Shown here: positions 47,776 to 57,900 of the stretch, one piece after another | How positions within the stretch are numbered: position 1 is the stretch's first letter | Layout: every line of letters starts with the position of its first letter | Assembly: GCF_001485415.1 (NCBI RefSeq) | Contig: NZ_BCMQ01000007.1 | Span: forward strand, 124,001-188,000 | From: Myroides odoratimimus | Lineage (GTDB): Bacteria > Bacteroidota > Bacteroidia > Flavobacteriales > Flavobacteriaceae | Reading direction: 5' to 3' | DNA length: 64,000 bases | Notes under the pieces: generated by a model | The model's input: the letters and a program-made list of their open reading frames with translations, nothing else | Told to the model about the DNA's origin: nothing | The model's database searches: none | Translations under genes and position numbers: made by a program

Positions 47776-49812
47776 ATGAAATTAAATACAATGGCCTGTA
47801 TCGTATTGGCTTCCGCTATGTTATTATCATGTGGAGACAAGAAAGAGACAGAAAAAGGAGCAAGCGAAGTGACTACAACAGAAAAGTTTGATTACAGTGT
47901 GGATCAGTTTGGAGATATCGAAGTATTGAGATATCAAGTACCTGGATGGGACGATCTAACATTAAAAGAAAAAGAATTAGTGTATTATCTAAGTCAGGCA
48001 GGGTATGCTGGACGTGATATTATCTGGGATCAGAATTATAAACACAATTTGACTATTCGTAAAGCATTAGAGAATATTTACGAAAACTATAAAGGAGACA
48101 AAGAGTCAGAGGATTGGAAAGAATTCGTGACGTATGTGAAGAGAGTATGGTTCTCTAATGGTATTCACCACCATTATTCTAACGAAAAGATAAAACCTGG
48201 ATTCTCTCAAGCTTATTTCTCTATTTTATTAAAAGAGACTAACACTACATTAGATCAGAATGTAGCGAATGTACTATTTAATAATGTAGATAGTAAAAAA
48301 GTAAATCTTGATTTAGCGAAAGGTCTTGTAAAAGGATCTGCAGTCAACTTCTATGGAGAAGGGATTACAGAAGATGAGATAGAGGCATTCTATAATGCGA
48401 TGAAGAGTCCAGACCCACACCGTCCATTATCTACAGGACTAAACTCTAAAGTAGTAAAAGAGAATGGTAAGTTAGTAGAGAAAGTATGGAAGAGTGGTGG
48501 AATGTATGGAGCAGCTATTGATCAAATCATCTTTTGGTTAGAAAAAGCTGTTACAGTTGCAGAGAACCAAGAGCAAGCAGATGCGCTTAAGTTATTAATC
48601 AAATATTACCAAACTGGAGATCTTCAACTTTGGGATGATTATAACGTTGCATGGGTGAAAGCTACTAAAGGAAACATTGATTACAACAGTGGATTTATCG
48701 AAGTATATGCAGACCCATTAGGACATAAAGGATCTTACGAAAGCGTTGTTCAAATCAACGACTTTGATATGTCTAAGAAGATGGCTGTTCTTTCTAAAGA
48801 AGCTCAGTGGTTCGAGGATAACTCTCCATTAATGGCAGAGCATAAAAAGAAAAATGTAACAGGAGTATCGTATAAGACAGTGATCGTAGCGTCTGAGTCT
48901 GGTGATGCATCGCCAAGTACACCTATCGGAGTGAATTTACCGAATGCGGACTGGATTAGAGCAGAGCACGGTTCTAAGTCTATCTCTTTAGGTAATATTA
49001 TCGATGCATATAATCATGCAGGTGGTTCGGATAAATTAAAAGAGTTCGTTCACGATGAGGAAGAATTACAATTAGAGGAGAAATATGGTGAGTTAGCAGA
49101 TAAGCTACACACAGCTCTTCACGAGGTAATCGGACATGCATCTGGACAAATCAACAAAGGAGTAGGACAACCAAAAGAAACATTGAAGAGTTATGCTTCT
49201 ACATTAGAAGAAGGACGTGCTGACTTAGTGGGTCTATTCTATTTATACAATCCTAAGTTACAAGAGTTAGGATTAGTTGACGATTGGAAGTCAGTAGGTA
49301 AAGCAGCTTATGATGGATATATTCGTAACGGATTAATGACGCAGTTAGTGCGCTTAGAGCCAGGTGCTGATATCGAAGAAGCTCATATGCGTAACCGTCA
49401 ATGGGTGAGTGCTTGGGTATTCGAAAAAGGGAAAAAAGATAATGTAATTGAGAAAGTAGTTCGCGATGGTAAGACATATTATAATATTACGGATTATGAT
49501 AAATTACACGATCTATTCGGACAACTTTTAAAAGAGACTCAACGTATCAAATCTGAAGGTGATTATAAAGCAGGACAAGCGTTAGTAGAGACTTATGGTG
49601 TGAAAGTAGATCAAGCTATCCACAAAGAAGTTTTAGAGCGTAATGCTAAGTTTAACTCTGCTCCATATAGAGGATTTGTAAACCCATACATTGTACCAGT
49701 GAAGAATGATAAAGGAGAGGTGACTGATTATGCAATCGAACAACCTAAATCATTTGAAGAACAAATGTTGCGTTATGCTAAAGAATATGGTTTCTTACCA
49801 CTTGTAAACTAA
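47776..49812 (+). CDS. Dipeptidyl peptidase III family metallopeptidase (M49), lipoprotein
   Basis: A 678-residue zinc peptidase. The zinc-binding HExxGH motif (HEVIGH, about 449-454) and the third ligand Glu in EEGRAD (about 479) are both present, and both are diagnostic of family M49, which removes dipeptides from peptide N-termini. The N-terminus is a lipoprotein signal with lipobox MLLSC (Cys19), so the enzyme is exported. The open frame begins at 47707, but that would precede the lipobox with a hydrophilic stretch and include the promoter element; the ATG at 47776 is preferred. Confidence 0.92.
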   Translation: MKLNTMACIVLASAMLLSCGDKKETEKGASEVTTTEKFDYSVDQFGDIEVLRYQVPGWDDLTLKEKELVYYLSQAGYAGRDIIWDQNYKHNLTIRKALENIYENYKGDKESEDWKEFVTYVKRVWFSNGIHHHYSNEKIKPGFSQAYFSILLKETNTTLDQNVANVLFNNVDSKKVNLDLAKGLVKGSAVNFYGEGITEDEIEAFYNAMKSPDPHRPLSTGLNSKVVKENGKLVEKVWKSGGMYGAAIDQIIFWLEKAVTVAENQEQADALKLLIKYYQTGDLQLWDDYNVAWVKATKGNIDYNSGFIEVYADPLGHKGSYESVVQINDFDMSKKMAVLSKEAQWFEDNSPLMAEHKKKNVTGVSYKTVIVASESGDASPSTPIGVNLPNADWIRAEHGSKSISLGNIIDAYNHAGGSDKLKEFVHDEEELQLEEKYGELADKLHTALHEVIGHASGQINKGVGQPKETLKSYASTLEEGRADLVGLFYLYNPKLQELGLVDDWKSVGKAAYDGYIRNGLMTQLVRLEPGADIEEAHMRNRQWVSAWVFEKGKKDNVIEKVVRDGKTYYNITDYDKLHDLFGQLLKETQRIKSEGDYKAGQALVETYGVKVDQAIHKEVLERNAKFNSAPYRGFVNPYIVPVKNDKGEVTDYAIEQPKSFEEQMLRYAKEYGFLPLVN

Positions 49813-49832
49813 TTACAAGAAGATTATACAAG

Positions 49833-49863
49833 AAAGTCGGTTTGTTATAAACCGACTTTTTTT
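49833..49863. terminator. Bidirectional terminator after the M49 peptidase gene
   Basis: Perfect 11-bp stem AAAGTCGGTTT (49833-49843) with complement (49849-49859), loop GTTAT, T's on one side and A's on the other. Confidence 0.88.
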
Positions 49864-50179
49864 ATTTTTTGACTATAATGATATCTCCCATACACATCTC
49901 TATAGGACGATTATGAGGAGTATATTCTACCCAATCCACAGGATCACTACTTTCACAGTCTATCATCAGGTGATAATAAGACATACCATGAGTGGTATCA
50001 GGTAGAGCGTGTATATCATAGTGATTAACCGTGTCTAACTGATGATCTTCTACCATCGTTAGCCAAGAGATAGACTTGTCTAATTGGGCTATTAGGTATT
50101 GATTAGTAGTATCACCTTGTTTTAGCTCTACGATTATGTCTTGTTTCTGTTTTTGTAGTAGAGAGATAATATCTTTCAT
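49862..50179 (-). CDS. Hypothetical protein downstream of the AraC regulator
   Basis: A 105-residue soluble protein starting MKDIISLLQKQKQDIIVELKQGDTTN. Its C-terminal half YYHLMIDCESSDPVDWVEYTPHNRPIEMCMGDIIIVKK looks like a beta-rich segment. I recognise no family. It follows the AraC-family gene by 17 bases on the same strand and is likely co-transcribed. The bidirectional terminator at 49833 serves it. Confidence 0.65.
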   Translation of the reverse strand: MKDIISLLQKQKQDIIVELKQGDTTNQYLIAQLDKSISWLTMVEDHQLDTVNHYDIHALPDTTHGMSYYHLMIDCESSDPVDWVEYTPHNRPIEMCMGDIIIVKK

Positions 50180-50196
50180 AGACGATAGGATATAGG

Positions 50197-50979
50197 TTAT
50201 AGCGTGAATGTATGTTGTATAAATTCAGTCGGGCGTTGTCCCATCAGTTTAGTGAATACATTACTGTAAGACTGGGCACTGTTATATCCTACGAGTAACG
50301 CTATCTCATTGATAGTATATTGTCCTTCACTTAGCAGTTCTATAGACTTGATGATACGTGCCATCTGTATATATTTAGCGATACTGATACCTGTTTCTTT
50401 CTTGAACTGACGTTCTAAAGTACGAATACTCATAAAAGACAGTTGAGCTAACTCATCTATAGTGATAGTAGATCGATAATGTTTATGTATATAAGCAGTT
50501 ACTTCTAGCAGTGCATTGGTACGTGGTACGGGAGTGATAAGAGGTACAGCATTTTGTACAAAAGAAGGTAATTCTAATAAGATAGCTCTTAAGAACGTCT
50601 GTTCACTCTCCTCATATTCCATATTCATAGACCATTTCTCAGTGTACATAATCATTTCTCTTAATACACTAGGTATAGAGAATAGGTATAACTCATCATA
50701 AAACGGAGGTAAGTCATCCACATCGAAGTATAGTGTATGTAGAGAGATATGCTCAGACGCATGCGTAGTCTTATGTGGCATATTGGATGGGATATAGGCC
50801 ACGTGATTCTGAGGTAATAAGAATTGGCAAGACTCTACGTGTAGATGTTGATATCCTGATTCTACATAGACGAGTTGAGCTTTCTTATGATGGTGAAACT
50901 CATTGTTGTGCTTCCAAAGCTCAGCATGCCAAGAAAAACCTTTCTTTCCAACTTGATCGACTAATTGTGATGTATCCAT
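50197..50979 (-). CDS. AraC-family transcription regulator
   Basis: A 260-residue regulator with an N-terminal cupin-type sensing domain (about 15-120: HAELWKHNNEFHHHKKAQLVYVESGYQHLHVE) and a C-terminal pair of HTH motifs (about 165-255: ITIDELAQLSFMSIRTLERQFKKETGISIAKYIQ and INEIALLVGYNSAQSYSNVFTKLMGQRPTEF). It is divergent from an MFS exporter gene, with about 100 bases of shared upstream DNA, a common regulator-target arrangement (inference). Confidence 0.93.
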   Translation of the reverse strand: MDTSQLVDQVGKKGFSWHAELWKHNNEFHHHKKAQLVYVESGYQHLHVESCQFLLPQNHVAYIPSNMPHKTTHASEHISLHTLYFDVDDLPPFYDELYLFSIPSVLREMIMYTEKWSMNMEYEESEQTFLRAILLELPSFVQNAVPLITPVPRTNALLEVTAYIHKHYRSTITIDELAQLSFMSIRTLERQFKKETGISIAKYIQMARIIKSIELLSEGQYTINEIALLVGYNSAQSYSNVFTKLMGQRPTEFIQHTFTL

Positions 50980-51006
50980 TCTTGTCGTTTTAGTTATGAT
51001 TTATGG

Positions 51007-51014
51007 CGAATATA
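51007..51014 (-). promoter_or_regulatory. -7 element of the AraC-regulator promoter
   Basis: On the minus strand the bases read TATATTCG, near TAnnTTTG, about 28 bases before the AraC start. Confidence 0.35.
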
Positions 51015-51030
51015 AACATTTATAATCATT

Positions 51031-51038
51031 TAATTTTG
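51031..51038 (+). promoter_or_regulatory. -7 element of the MFS transporter promoter
   Basis: TAATTTTG, close to TAnnTTTG, followed by the frequent GCACC sequence, 41 bases before the MFS ATG. It shares the divergent gap with the AraC gene. Confidence 0.5.
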
Positions 51039-51079
51039 CACCTAGAAATAACAATGTGTAAATAATAAATTAAATAACA

Positions 51080-52276
51080 ATGGAAAATAAGATAGAAGAG
51101 ATATCTAAAATGAAGAAATTACTGATGTTGTTAGGTATCATATTTATTGCTTCTAATCTAAGAGCTCCACTTACATCTGTAGGTCCTGTTATATCAGAGA
51201 TAAGTAAATCACTAGCTCTGTCTAACACTACAGCAGGATTAGTAACGACGATACCCTTAATGGCATTCGGATTCTTATCTAGTATGGTGCCAAAGATCTC
51301 ACGTAGATACGGTATGGAGCTTGTATTATTAGGATCATTAATTCTATTGAGTATAGGATTAGTCATTAGACCTTATGGTAGTTTAGTTACTTTGTTTTTA
51401 GGAGCTGCCTTAGTAGGGATAGCGATTACAGTAGGTAATGTATTGATGCCAGCTTATATCAAAAGTAATTATCAGAAGAATGTAGGGACCATGATGGGAA
51501 TATATTCAGTAGCTATGAACCTAACAGCAGCGTTAGCAGCAGGGTTTAGTATTAGCTTGGGTAAATTCACAGAGATGGGATGGAAAGGTTCGATAGGAGT
51601 ATGGTTAGTACTGAGTATCGCGACTATATTGATTTGGCTTCCTCAAGTAAAAAAGAAACAAGCAATCGAAGGAAGTAATAGAGGCTTCACAGAAGATAAA
51701 AAAGTAAATATGTACTCATCTAAGCTAGCATGGGCAGTTACAGTATTTATGGGAGTACAGTCTCTACTGTTCTACTGTTTAGCAGCATGGTTACCTAAAG
51801 TGGCTATCACATGGGGTATACCTAAAGAAGATGCAGGATGGTTATTGTCTTATATGCAGTTCGCACAGTTGCCTATGACATTCATCGGAGCTATTATAGC
51901 GAGTAAGTTATCTAATCAGAAACTGCTAGCTATCGGTACAGGAGTATTGTTTGCTATTGGTATAGCAGGTTTATTGATCTTTAAGGTAAATATGATCGCA
52001 CTATGGTGTGTATTAATTGGTACAGCGAGTGGATTAGCCTTTAGTTTATCGATGCTATTCTTCGTATTGCGTACAAGTAGCACTACCCAAGCAGCAGAAT
52101 TATCAGGTATGGCACAGTCTATCGGATACCTAATCGCAGCATGTGGTCCACCAGTATTTGGAGCATTATTCGATGTGACACAGTCTTGGTCTATGTCCTT
52201 GATATTTTTATTAGTTATGTCTATTACTTTGATTGTATCAGGAGGTATCGCAGGTAAGAACGACTGGGTGAAATAA
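51080..52276 (+). CDS. MFS transporter, CynX/NimT family
   Basis: A 398-residue permease with 12 predicted spans. The opening FIASNLRAPLTSVGPVISEISKSL is typical of the CynX/NimT branch (cyanate/2-nitroimidazole type). A longer cytoplasmic loop separates the two halves (KKKQAIEGSNRGFTEDKKVN, about 194-213). It is divergent from the AraC-family gene that may control it. Substrate unknown; cyanate cannot be inferred without a cynS gene, which is absent here. Confidence 0.88.
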   Translation: MENKIEEISKMKKLLMLLGIIFIASNLRAPLTSVGPVISEISKSLALSNTTAGLVTTIPLMAFGFLSSMVPKISRRYGMELVLLGSLILLSIGLVIRPYGSLVTLFLGAALVGIAITVGNVLMPAYIKSNYQKNVGTMMGIYSVAMNLTAALAAGFSISLGKFTEMGWKGSIGVWLVLSIATILIWLPQVKKKQAIEGSNRGFTEDKKVNMYSSKLAWAVTVFMGVQSLLFYCLAAWLPKVAITWGIPKEDAGWLLSYMQFAQLPMTFIGAIIASKLSNQKLLAIGTGVLFAIGIAGLLIFKVNMIALWCVLIGTASGLAFSLSMLFFVLRTSSTTQAAELSGMAQSIGYLIAACGPPVFGALFDVTQSWSMSLIFLLVMSITLIVSGGIAGKNDWVK

Positions 52277-52283
52277 ACCTTTA

Positions 52284-52499
52284 TCAGCTAAAGAACTTTC
52301 TGTATAACCATAGTAATCCTGTGCCTACTACAGATACAATAATCATAGAGGTAATCGGCATAAAGAATGAAAAACCTGGGCGCTGGATACGGATATCACC
52401 AGGCAATTTGCCAAACCAATCCAGATTAAACGAAGTGAACTGTATCAAGATACCTATGATGACGATGATACAACCGATAAAGATGACTGTTTTTCCCAT
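52284..52499 (-). CDS. DUF2905 family membrane protein
   Basis: A 71-residue protein with two membrane spans and between them the family motif LGKLPGDIRIQRPGFSFFMPITS-type sequence (LPGDIRIQRPGFSFF). Starting at the ATG at 52499 gives the normal DUF2905 opening MGKTVIFIGCIIVIIGILIQF; an ATG eight codons upstream exists. Function unknown. It is convergent with the MFS gene, 7 bases away. Confidence 0.82.
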   Translation of the reverse strand: MGKTVIFIGCIIVIIGILIQFTSFNLDWFGKLPGDIRIQRPGFSFFMPITSMIIVSVVGTGLLWLYRKFFS

Positions 52500-52587
52500 A
52501 AGAGTAAAGGTATAAAAATACATGCACTTCCCTTTAGGAAACTATTTAATTATTGTTAAGGAGACAGGTATTAGGGTGTTTTAATAG

Positions 52588-52595
52588 TATCTTTG
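52588..52595 (+). promoter_or_regulatory. -7 element of the FrnE-like gene promoter
   Basis: TATCTTTG matches TAnnTTTG and lies 44 bases before the ATG at 52640. The -33 position is weak. Confidence 0.45.
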
Positions 52596-52639
52596 AGTAT
52601 AGAGTTATTGAGGTAACTCCTCATTTAAAAAGATAAGAT

Positions 52640-53344
52640 ATGAAAGTAGAGATATGGTCGGACATTATGTGTCCGTTTTGTTACGTCGGAAAGAAGAATT
52701 TTGAGAATGCATTGGTACAGTTGCCTTTCGCAGATAAGATAGAAGTAGAGTGGAAGAGTTTTCAGCTAGATCCAGACTTACCAGTAGAAGGGTTAGATAT
52801 GTCTACTAAAGAATACCTAGCTAAACGCAAAGGTATGCCAGAGCAACAGATACAAGGAATGCTAGAGAACTTAAAACAAGCAGGACAGGCAGTTGGAATT
52901 GATTTTAAACAAGACCAGTCTATTCCTGTAAATACAATCAGAGCTCATCGTTTTATACACTTTGCACAACTACAAGGGAAAGGGAATGAGGCTAAAGAAG
53001 TAGTGTTTAAAGCTTATTTTACAGATGGAAAAAATGTAGGTGATATTGAGGTGTTAGCTGCTTTAGGTACTGAAATAGGACTGAGTGCTGAGGAAATCAA
53101 AACATTCTTAGCTACTGATGGACAACTAGAAGAAGTGAATGCAGATATTACAGAAGCACGTGCTCTAGGAATATCAGGAGTGCCATTCTTCGTATTAGAT
53201 AGAAAATACGGTGTATCAGGAGCTCAACCTACAGAGTCTTTTGTAGAAGCACTGACACAAGCATTCCAAGAAAGCCAACCTAAATTCGAAATGAAAGGTG
53301 GTAGTGATGCAGCAGCATGTGGCCCAGAAGGATGCGAGATATAA
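52640..53344 (+). CDS. DsbA-family oxidoreductase, FrnE-like
   Basis: A 234-residue thioredoxin-fold protein. The redox site CPFC is at Cys11-Cys14 (VEIWSDIMCPFCYVGKKNFE), and the cis-Pro loop GISGVPFFVLDRKYGVSGAQP is present. The helical insertion and the C-terminal CGPEGCE, a second Cys pair, match the FrnE branch of DsbA proteins, several of which are cytoplasmic. There is no signal peptide, so it acts in the cytoplasm, possibly in oxidative stress. Confidence 0.92.
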   Translation: MKVEIWSDIMCPFCYVGKKNFENALVQLPFADKIEVEWKSFQLDPDLPVEGLDMSTKEYLAKRKGMPEQQIQGMLENLKQAGQAVGIDFKQDQSIPVNTIRAHRFIHFAQLQGKGNEAKEVVFKAYFTDGKNVGDIEVLAALGTEIGLSAEEIKTFLATDGQLEEVNADITEARALGISGVPFFVLDRKYGVSGAQPTESFVEALTQAFQESQPKFEMKGGSDAAACGPEGCEI

Positions 53345-53370
53345 GTACCTATAGTTGATTTATAAATATG

Positions 53371-53406
53371 AACAGCCCATTTATACAGTGTATGAATGGG
53401 CTGTTT
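53371..53406 (+). terminator. Long-stem terminator after the FrnE-like gene
   Basis: AACAGCCCATT (53371-53381) pairs with its complement (53395-53405), and the loop itself can continue pairing (TATAC with GTATG). T's follow. Confidence 0.75.
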
Positions 53407-53694
53407 TGTATTATATGGGTAGAGAATTACGCTAGTTGGCATGGAACACAAAACTGAGTATGAATGTCTTTTTACTGCCATTTTAGATAGGGTGGTCGGC
53501 ATGTGGTCGGCTAGTGATGGGCATTTGGTCGGCTTAAAAGTGCCAAAAATAGCCCATCACTATCCTATCACAAGGTTAGCAATATGGAATCACGTGGAAG
53601 AAAGTCGCTATAATTCTTTTGTATCATCGGTTTTGAGACAAAAAAAATGAGGAAGCTAATCCTAAAATAGACTGAGAAACCTCTATATAGTTAG
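53407..53694. repeat. Gene-free gap with 11-bp tandem repeat and inverted repeats
   Basis: From 53494 to 53537 lie four tandem 11-base units: GGTCGGCATGT, GGTCGGCTAGT, GATGGGCATTT and GGTCGGCTTAA. Nested around the later units is the inverted repeat TAGTGATGGGC (53512-53522) with GCCCATCACTA (53552-53562), and GATAGG near 53487 pairs with CCTATC near 53564. A 69-codon open frame crosses the region but shows no sign of being a real gene. It is otherwise unexplained. Confidence 0.6.
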
Positions 53695-53702
53695 TATCTT
53701 TG
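53695..53702 (+). promoter_or_regulatory. -7 element of the sbcD-sbcC promoter
   Basis: TATCTTTG matches TAnnTTTG, 26 bases before the sbcD ATG; the -33 element is weak. Confidence 0.5.
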
Positions 53703-53728
53703 AGGCACTAGAAAACAAAGAAAGATAC

Positions 53729-54946
53729 ATGGGATTGAAGATTCTACATACAGCCGACTGGCACTTAGGGAAGAGATTAGATAACTTTAACCGCCTAGAC
53801 GAACAGCGTATAGTGCTAGACGAAATCTGCGAGATAGCAGAACGCGAAGCAGTGGATGTAGTCTTAGTAGCAGGAGATTTATTTGATACGTTTAACCCTC
53901 CAGTAGAAGCTGTAGAATTATTTTATAAAACACTTAAACGCTTAGCGAAGAACGGAGAGAGACCTGTCATCGCTATAGCTGGTAACCACGATAGCCCTGA
54001 GCGTATAGACGCACCAGATCCGTTAGCACGAGAGTGCGGGATTATCTTAGTCGGACTGCCTCATGCTGAGGTTACTCCTTTTGAGATCGAAAATCAGTTT
54101 AAAATATCGAAGTCAACAAATGGTTTTTTTGAATTGAGATTAGATCGATTTAAACAACCGATACGCATATTACACACTCCTTATGCGAATGAGGTAAGGC
54201 TAAAGAAAGCATTAGACACAGAAGATAAAGGAGCAGCTCTTAATGAGGTGTTAGGAGAGAGTTGGCAAGCTTTAGCAGATAAGTATTGTAAGACTAAAGG
54301 GGTGAATCTATTGATCTCGCATCTGTATATGATGAACCGAAATGGAGAGTTATTAGAAGAACCTGATGGAGAGAAGCCTCTGAAGGTAGGTAATGCAGAT
54401 ATTATATACAGTGACATTATTCCAGAGCAAGTGCAGTACACGGCACTTGGGCATTTACATAGAGCACATCAGGTGGGGGTAGAAGATAGACCTGTGGTTT
54501 ATTCGGGGAGCCCATTGAGTTATAGTTTTAGTGAAGCAGGTCAGCAGAAGTATGTGATGATCTTAGAGGCAGAAGCGGGCAAACCTATTACCTATACGAA
54601 GGTGGCACTAGAGAGTGGAAGACAACTGTCACGAGTGAAGTTTAATAGTGTAGATGATGCTGTGGAGTGGTTAGTAGCAAATCCGTATCATCTAGTGGAG
54701 TTAACCATAGTAAGTGATACCTTCTTAAATGGAGATGATATCAAGAGGTTATACACTGCGCATGATGGTATTATTACGATTATCCCACAAGTAACATTGG
54801 GGGATAAAGGAGAACAAGCGAATGTAAAACAGGTGAACTTAGAGCAAGATATGCAAGGACTGTTTAGAGATTACTTTAAACAGCGCAATAAGGGGCAAGA
54901 GCCTAATGAGGAGTTGATGGATTTGTTTAACGAGATTTTAGATTAG
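53729..54946 (+). CDS. sbcD: Exonuclease subunit SbcD
   Basis: A 405-residue metallophosphoesterase nuclease, the Mre11 homologue. The metal motifs are all visible: TADWHLGK (Asp10 and His12), AGDLFD, GNHDSPER, and later LISHLYM and TALGHLHRAH. With SbcC it opens hairpins and cleaves protein-blocked DNA ends. It is 405 residues long, the usual size, and lies 6 bases upstream of sbcC. Confidence 0.97.
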   Translation: MGLKILHTADWHLGKRLDNFNRLDEQRIVLDEICEIAEREAVDVVLVAGDLFDTFNPPVEAVELFYKTLKRLAKNGERPVIAIAGNHDSPERIDAPDPLARECGIILVGLPHAEVTPFEIENQFKISKSTNGFFELRLDRFKQPIRILHTPYANEVRLKKALDTEDKGAALNEVLGESWQALADKYCKTKGVNLLISHLYMMNRNGELLEEPDGEKPLKVGNADIIYSDIIPEQVQYTALGHLHRAHQVGVEDRPVVYSGSPLSYSFSEAGQQKYVMILEAEAGKPITYTKVALESGRQLSRVKFNSVDDAVEWLVANPYHLVELTIVSDTFLNGDDIKRLYTAHDGIITIIPQVTLGDKGEQANVKQVNLEQDMQGLFRDYFKQRNKGQEPNEELMDLFNEILD

Positions 54947-54952
54947 AGCAGT

Positions 54953-57900
54953 ATGATACCAATTAAGTTAACGATAGAAGGACTGTATTCTTATCAAGAA
55001 AAACAAGTTATTGACTTCACCAGTCTGATAGAAGCAGGGTTATTCGGTATATTCGGTAAGGTCGGATCGGGAAAGTCTTCTATTTTGGAAGCTATTTCTT
55101 TTGGGCTTTATGGAGAGACAGAGCGTATGAACTCTCGCGATAACCGTGCATATAATATGATGAACCTAAAGTCTGACCGTTCGGTAATAGACTTTGAGTT
55201 TTATAATTTTAAGGATGAGAAATACCGCATCTATAGAGAGTTTAGAAGAAACTCTAAGCGCTTCGATGATGTAAAGAGAGGTGAGGCAACACTGTATAAA
55301 GATGAAGATGGTATCTGGGTACCTCAGAAAGAGTTGAATATACAGGAAGTAGTGGGGCTGAGCTATGAGAACTTTAAGCGCACTATCATTATTCCTCAAG
55401 GGAAATTCAGAGAGTTTATAGAATTAGGAGGGAAGGACAGAACGAAGATGATGCAAGAGATATTCGGCTTAGACCGTTTTGATCTCGCTGATAAGACTAA
55501 ACGATTATATAGCTCGACTAAGGAGAGTCTGAATTTAGTAGAAGGAGAGCTAAAGAGCTTTAGCCAAGTCACAACGGAGCAGATAGCAGAGCAGAAGGCT
55601 CTACACCTACAGGAGACGGAGAAGTTTAATGTGCTAAGTAAGACTTTTAAGGAAGAGAACGACAGTTATCAAAAGGTCAAAGCAGTGAAGGATGACTTCG
55701 AAGCCTTGGCAATAAAGAAAGTAGAGTTAGGTTCATTAGAAGTGAAGTTACCTGAAATAACTGCTCAAAAGAATGAATTGTCTCAGTATGAGCAACTAGA
55801 TAAAGCATTCTCTACTGTACTGTTAGAACAACAAAAGACAGCAGATAAGGCAGTGAATCGAGAGGCTCGATTAGCTATATTAACAAAAGAAACTACAGAG
55901 CTACAAAGCCAGTTTAAGAAAGTGACAGATGAGCTCAAAGTAGCAGAACAACAGTATGCAGGTTTAGAACACCTCAAAGCAGAGTTGTATGAGTTGAATT
56001 TGATCAAAGAAATCAAGAAAGCTAATCTCGCTAAGGAGGCCTTATTAGAGCGTTATCACAAAGGAAAGTCTTTTGTAGTAGATGCTGAGAAGGCATTAGA
56101 AGGGAGCAAACTTGCTTTAGCACAAAAGGAGATAGAACTAAATACTGCCAAAACAGCTAGAGTAGATACAACGATGCTGATGGCTATAGAGGCATGGTTC
56201 GGTCAGCAATCTTTTATTCACAAAGGGATTCAAGATGTGCAACAGCATATGAATGCACTACAGACAGAGTTACAAATAGTAGAAAAGGATATCTTAGGTC
56301 TAAAGTTAAAGGATATCAATCATTGGGAACAAGAGATAGAGAAGTATAGAAATCACTTTGAACAAGAGATTAATACGATAGAAGTAGAGTTGCGCAATCA
56401 TAGAGTAGCACAACAGTTAGTACAGTACGCTAATGAGCTTCACGAGGGGCAACCTTGTCCTTTATGTGGTTCTGCACATCACCCTCATATTCTTCAGGGA
56501 GACGATGTGTCTTCTGCTATACAGCAGTGTGAACTTCGTCTAAGTGATATAAAGGATAAACAAGAGCGCTTAAAGAAGTATGAAAGAAAAGCTACTGGTC
56601 TTTTTGATAAGAAGAAACTCTTAACAACACAATGGCAAGAAAGCCAGCAGAGAGAACAACACTTCCAACAGGAGTTAGTCTCTCATCAGCAGAACTTTGT
56701 TTGGACTGTGATAGAAAAGGGGAATGAAGCACAGTTTATTGAGTTAAAACAAAGAGCTGAGTTAGCGAATAAGCAAGTAGAATCTCTGGAAGCACAGTTT
56801 GCTACAGTAGGAAAAGAAGTAGAACAGCACAGAGGACATGTAGATAAGTTTACCAAAGAACTAAATGCGATAGAAGTAGAAGGTGCAAGTCTAGAGAGTG
56901 AGATCAAGTCTAAGAGTACACAGATTATAAGATTGCAGATAGAGACCTATCTAAGTTTAGAGGAGACTTTATTAGTACAACAAGTACAACAACGAGAAGC
57001 TAATGTAACCTTAGTAGAACAACGCTATAAAGATCTAACGAACCAATATCAGATGATGTCTCCTAAGTTGGCAAGCTTACAGACAGAGAGCAATAGTGTA
57101 CAGGTAGAATTAAATGAACTGAAAGTAGCTGTTGATCAGTTTAACGAGCAGATTAAAGCTTTATTAGTCAATCATCAAGTACAATCTGTAGAGGAAGTGC
57201 GTAGTGTGTTGGATAAGCAGATTAATGTTGTAGAACGTAGAGAACAAATACAAGCATTCGAAGTACAACTAGAGGTAGTCCGTAATGCAGTGAGTACTTT
57301 AGAAGTGAAGTTAGAAGGTGTTTCTTTTGATCAAGAGAAGTTTGCTAAACAGCAAGAAGTAATAACGAAGTTAGAACTACAGGTCAAAGAAGCGACAGAG
57401 GCTGTGGCTAAATTGGCAGGAGAAATAGACCGTTTAGAAAAAGACTATGCGAAGAAGCAGAACTTACAGAAGCAGTATGATGCAATAGAAAAACGAGTGA
57501 AGAATCTGAATACACTATTGACGATGTTTAGTGGAGCTGGTTTTGTAAACTATGTGTCAGCTATCTATTTAAAGAACTTATGCGATATGGCGAATGCTCG
57601 TTTCCATCGATTGACGAATAACCAATTGAGCTTACAGTTAAATGAAGCGAATGAGTTTGAGATCATAGATTATTTGAACAATGGGAAAGCGAGAAGTGTG
57701 AAGACCTTATCAGGAGGACAGAGTTTTCAGGTGTCTTTATCTCTAGCGTTAGCATTAGCAGAGAGTGTACAGAGTCTGTCTAAGTCAGATAGAAACTTCT
57801 TCTTTATAGATGAGGGGTTCGGTACGCAGGATAGTGAGTCAGTTAATATTGTATTCGAGACGTTGAGCAATCTGCATAAAGAGAATAGGATAGTAGGTAT

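Noticed and set aside
53441-53650. A 69-codon open frame in the gap upstream of sbcD
   Set aside because: It crosses the 11-bp repeat and inverted repeats, has no family match I recognise and no ribosome-binding or promoter context. Kept only as a note because its peptide might be part of a repeat element.
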